64,000 nucleotides of DNA from CADEED01 sp020442965 (GTDB lineage Bacteria; Pseudomonadota; Gammaproteobacteria; Steroidobacterales; Steroidobacteraceae). Position 1 is the first letter of the stretch. The number at the start of each line of letters is the position of its first letter. Under the pieces are notes generated by a model. That model was not told the origin of the DNA, searched no databases, and was given only the letters and a program-made list of their open reading frames with translations. Below, piece by piece: positions 63,505-64,000 of the stretch. A program made the position numbers and the translations under genes. The stretch spans positions 62,001-126,000 of the forward strand of contig JAWLAH010000005.1 in the NCBI GenBank assembly GCA_041395525.1, in the 5' to 3' direction.

Positions 63505-64000
63505 TCGGTGCGATGTCCTCGATGTCGGTCAGGCCGGTTTTGGAATACTTGCTGCGCGGCGCCCGCCTTGTTGTAGGCAGTCGATTCGGCCGTCTCCTGG
63601 CCGTAGAAGAGCGGCGTGTAGGCGGCCAGCAGCGAGCTGACGATCGTCACGATGCTGCCCCGCTCTTCGAGCACGCGACCCGCTTGCTGAATGAAGAAGA
63701 ACGCCGCCTTCGAGTTGGCCGCGAAGCTCTTTTCATAGTCAGCCTCAGTGACGTCAGCGATAGGCTTCTTGATGACCACGCCCGCGGTGTTGATCGCGAT
63801 GTCCGCCTTGCCGAAGTGCTCGCGCGCTTGATCGAAACGCTTGACGTTGTTGGCCACCACCGACAGATCGCCCTGGAACAGGATGGCATCCGCCCCCAGC
63901 GCCTTCAGCTTGGCGACGGTCTTCTGCGCATCCGCCTTGGATGAATTGCTGTTGTAGTGAATGACAATGCCGCGTGCACCGGCCTGGACGAACTGGCTGG
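63505..64000 (-). pseudogene. SDR-family oxidoreductase remnant, cut by window edge
   Basis: The minus strand from the right edge encodes a short-chain dehydrogenase: GARGIVIHYNSN, then a D-rich strand GDLSVVANNV, ADIAINTAGVVIKKPIADV (NAG-type motif) and GSIVTIVSSLLAAYTP with the catalytic Ser region. It then jumps to LFYGQETAESTAYNK, skipping about 45 residues that should contain the catalytic Tyr-xxx-Lys. A frameshift near 63543 follows before SKTGLTDIEDIAP. The gene is inactive as read; its start lies outside the window. Confidence 0.75.

Overview
The window is chromosomal DNA of a high-GC Gram-negative bacterium, most likely a gammaproteobacterium. It carries tamA/tamB, the mlaA lipoprotein gene, many lipobox proteins, TonB receptors, Tat-exported oxidoreductases, a PadR/PspC pair and a DUF5062 gene. 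PEP-CTERM and CpeT-like genes would suit an environmental lineage such as Nevskiales/Steroidobacterales, but there is no rRNA or marker gene to settle this. I saw no tRNA, CRISPR array, insertion sequence or phage.

Layout. 0-1 kb: DUF454 membrane protein and cupin. 1.4-6.6 kb: tamA-tamB behind an OxyR-like palindrome. 6.6-9.5 kb: a MmgE/PrpD enzyme coupled to an FnIII lipoprotein. 9.5-12.6 kb: exported protein, acyl-CoA thioesterase, PGPGW protein, ClC transporter. 12.6-14.7 kb: secreted serine hydrolase and mlaA. 14.9-18.6 kb: PEP-CTERM protein, SRPBCC protein, DUF5062, TMEM175 channel, glutathione transferase, and remnants of a histidine kinase and a GFA gene. 18.7-25.3 kb: a giant Kelch membrane protein with two lipoproteins, then PadR-PspC. 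25.3-29.8 kb: ECF sigma factor, probable anti-sigma factor, and a CHAT-protease TPR lipoprotein. 29.9-34.3 kb: four envelope proteins. 34.4-37.2 kb: a TetR-led set of small proteins. 37.3-41.8 kb: OsmC, tandem CpeT-like genes, a lipoprotein, murI.

43.2-55.1 kb is the most interesting part. A LuxR-type regulator with a GPH-type symporter stands divergent to a TPR protein and TonB receptor. A Tat flavoprotein follows, then a second TonB receptor, a second TPR protein, a second flavoprotein, a SorA-type molybdenum oxidoreductase and a c-type cytochrome. Both TonB operons have almost the same promoter: a CTACCG-N4-CGGTAG palindrome directly against a -35-like TTCCCC, then 17 bp to a TACAA(A/C) -10. 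This predicts one LuxR-controlled regulon for outer-membrane uptake and periplasmic oxidation of an unknown substrate. Three gene families are duplicated inside it. Several genes carry disruptions: an in-frame amber codon, a compensated double frameshift and a single-base frameshift. Some may be sequencing errors.

55.1-64 kb: a lower-GC islet with a DUF6502-like gene, a fused 5-oxoprolinase/hydantoinase, a GH15 glucoamylase-like enzyme, and a decayed zone with CsbD-, LysR- and SDR-like remnants running off the right end.
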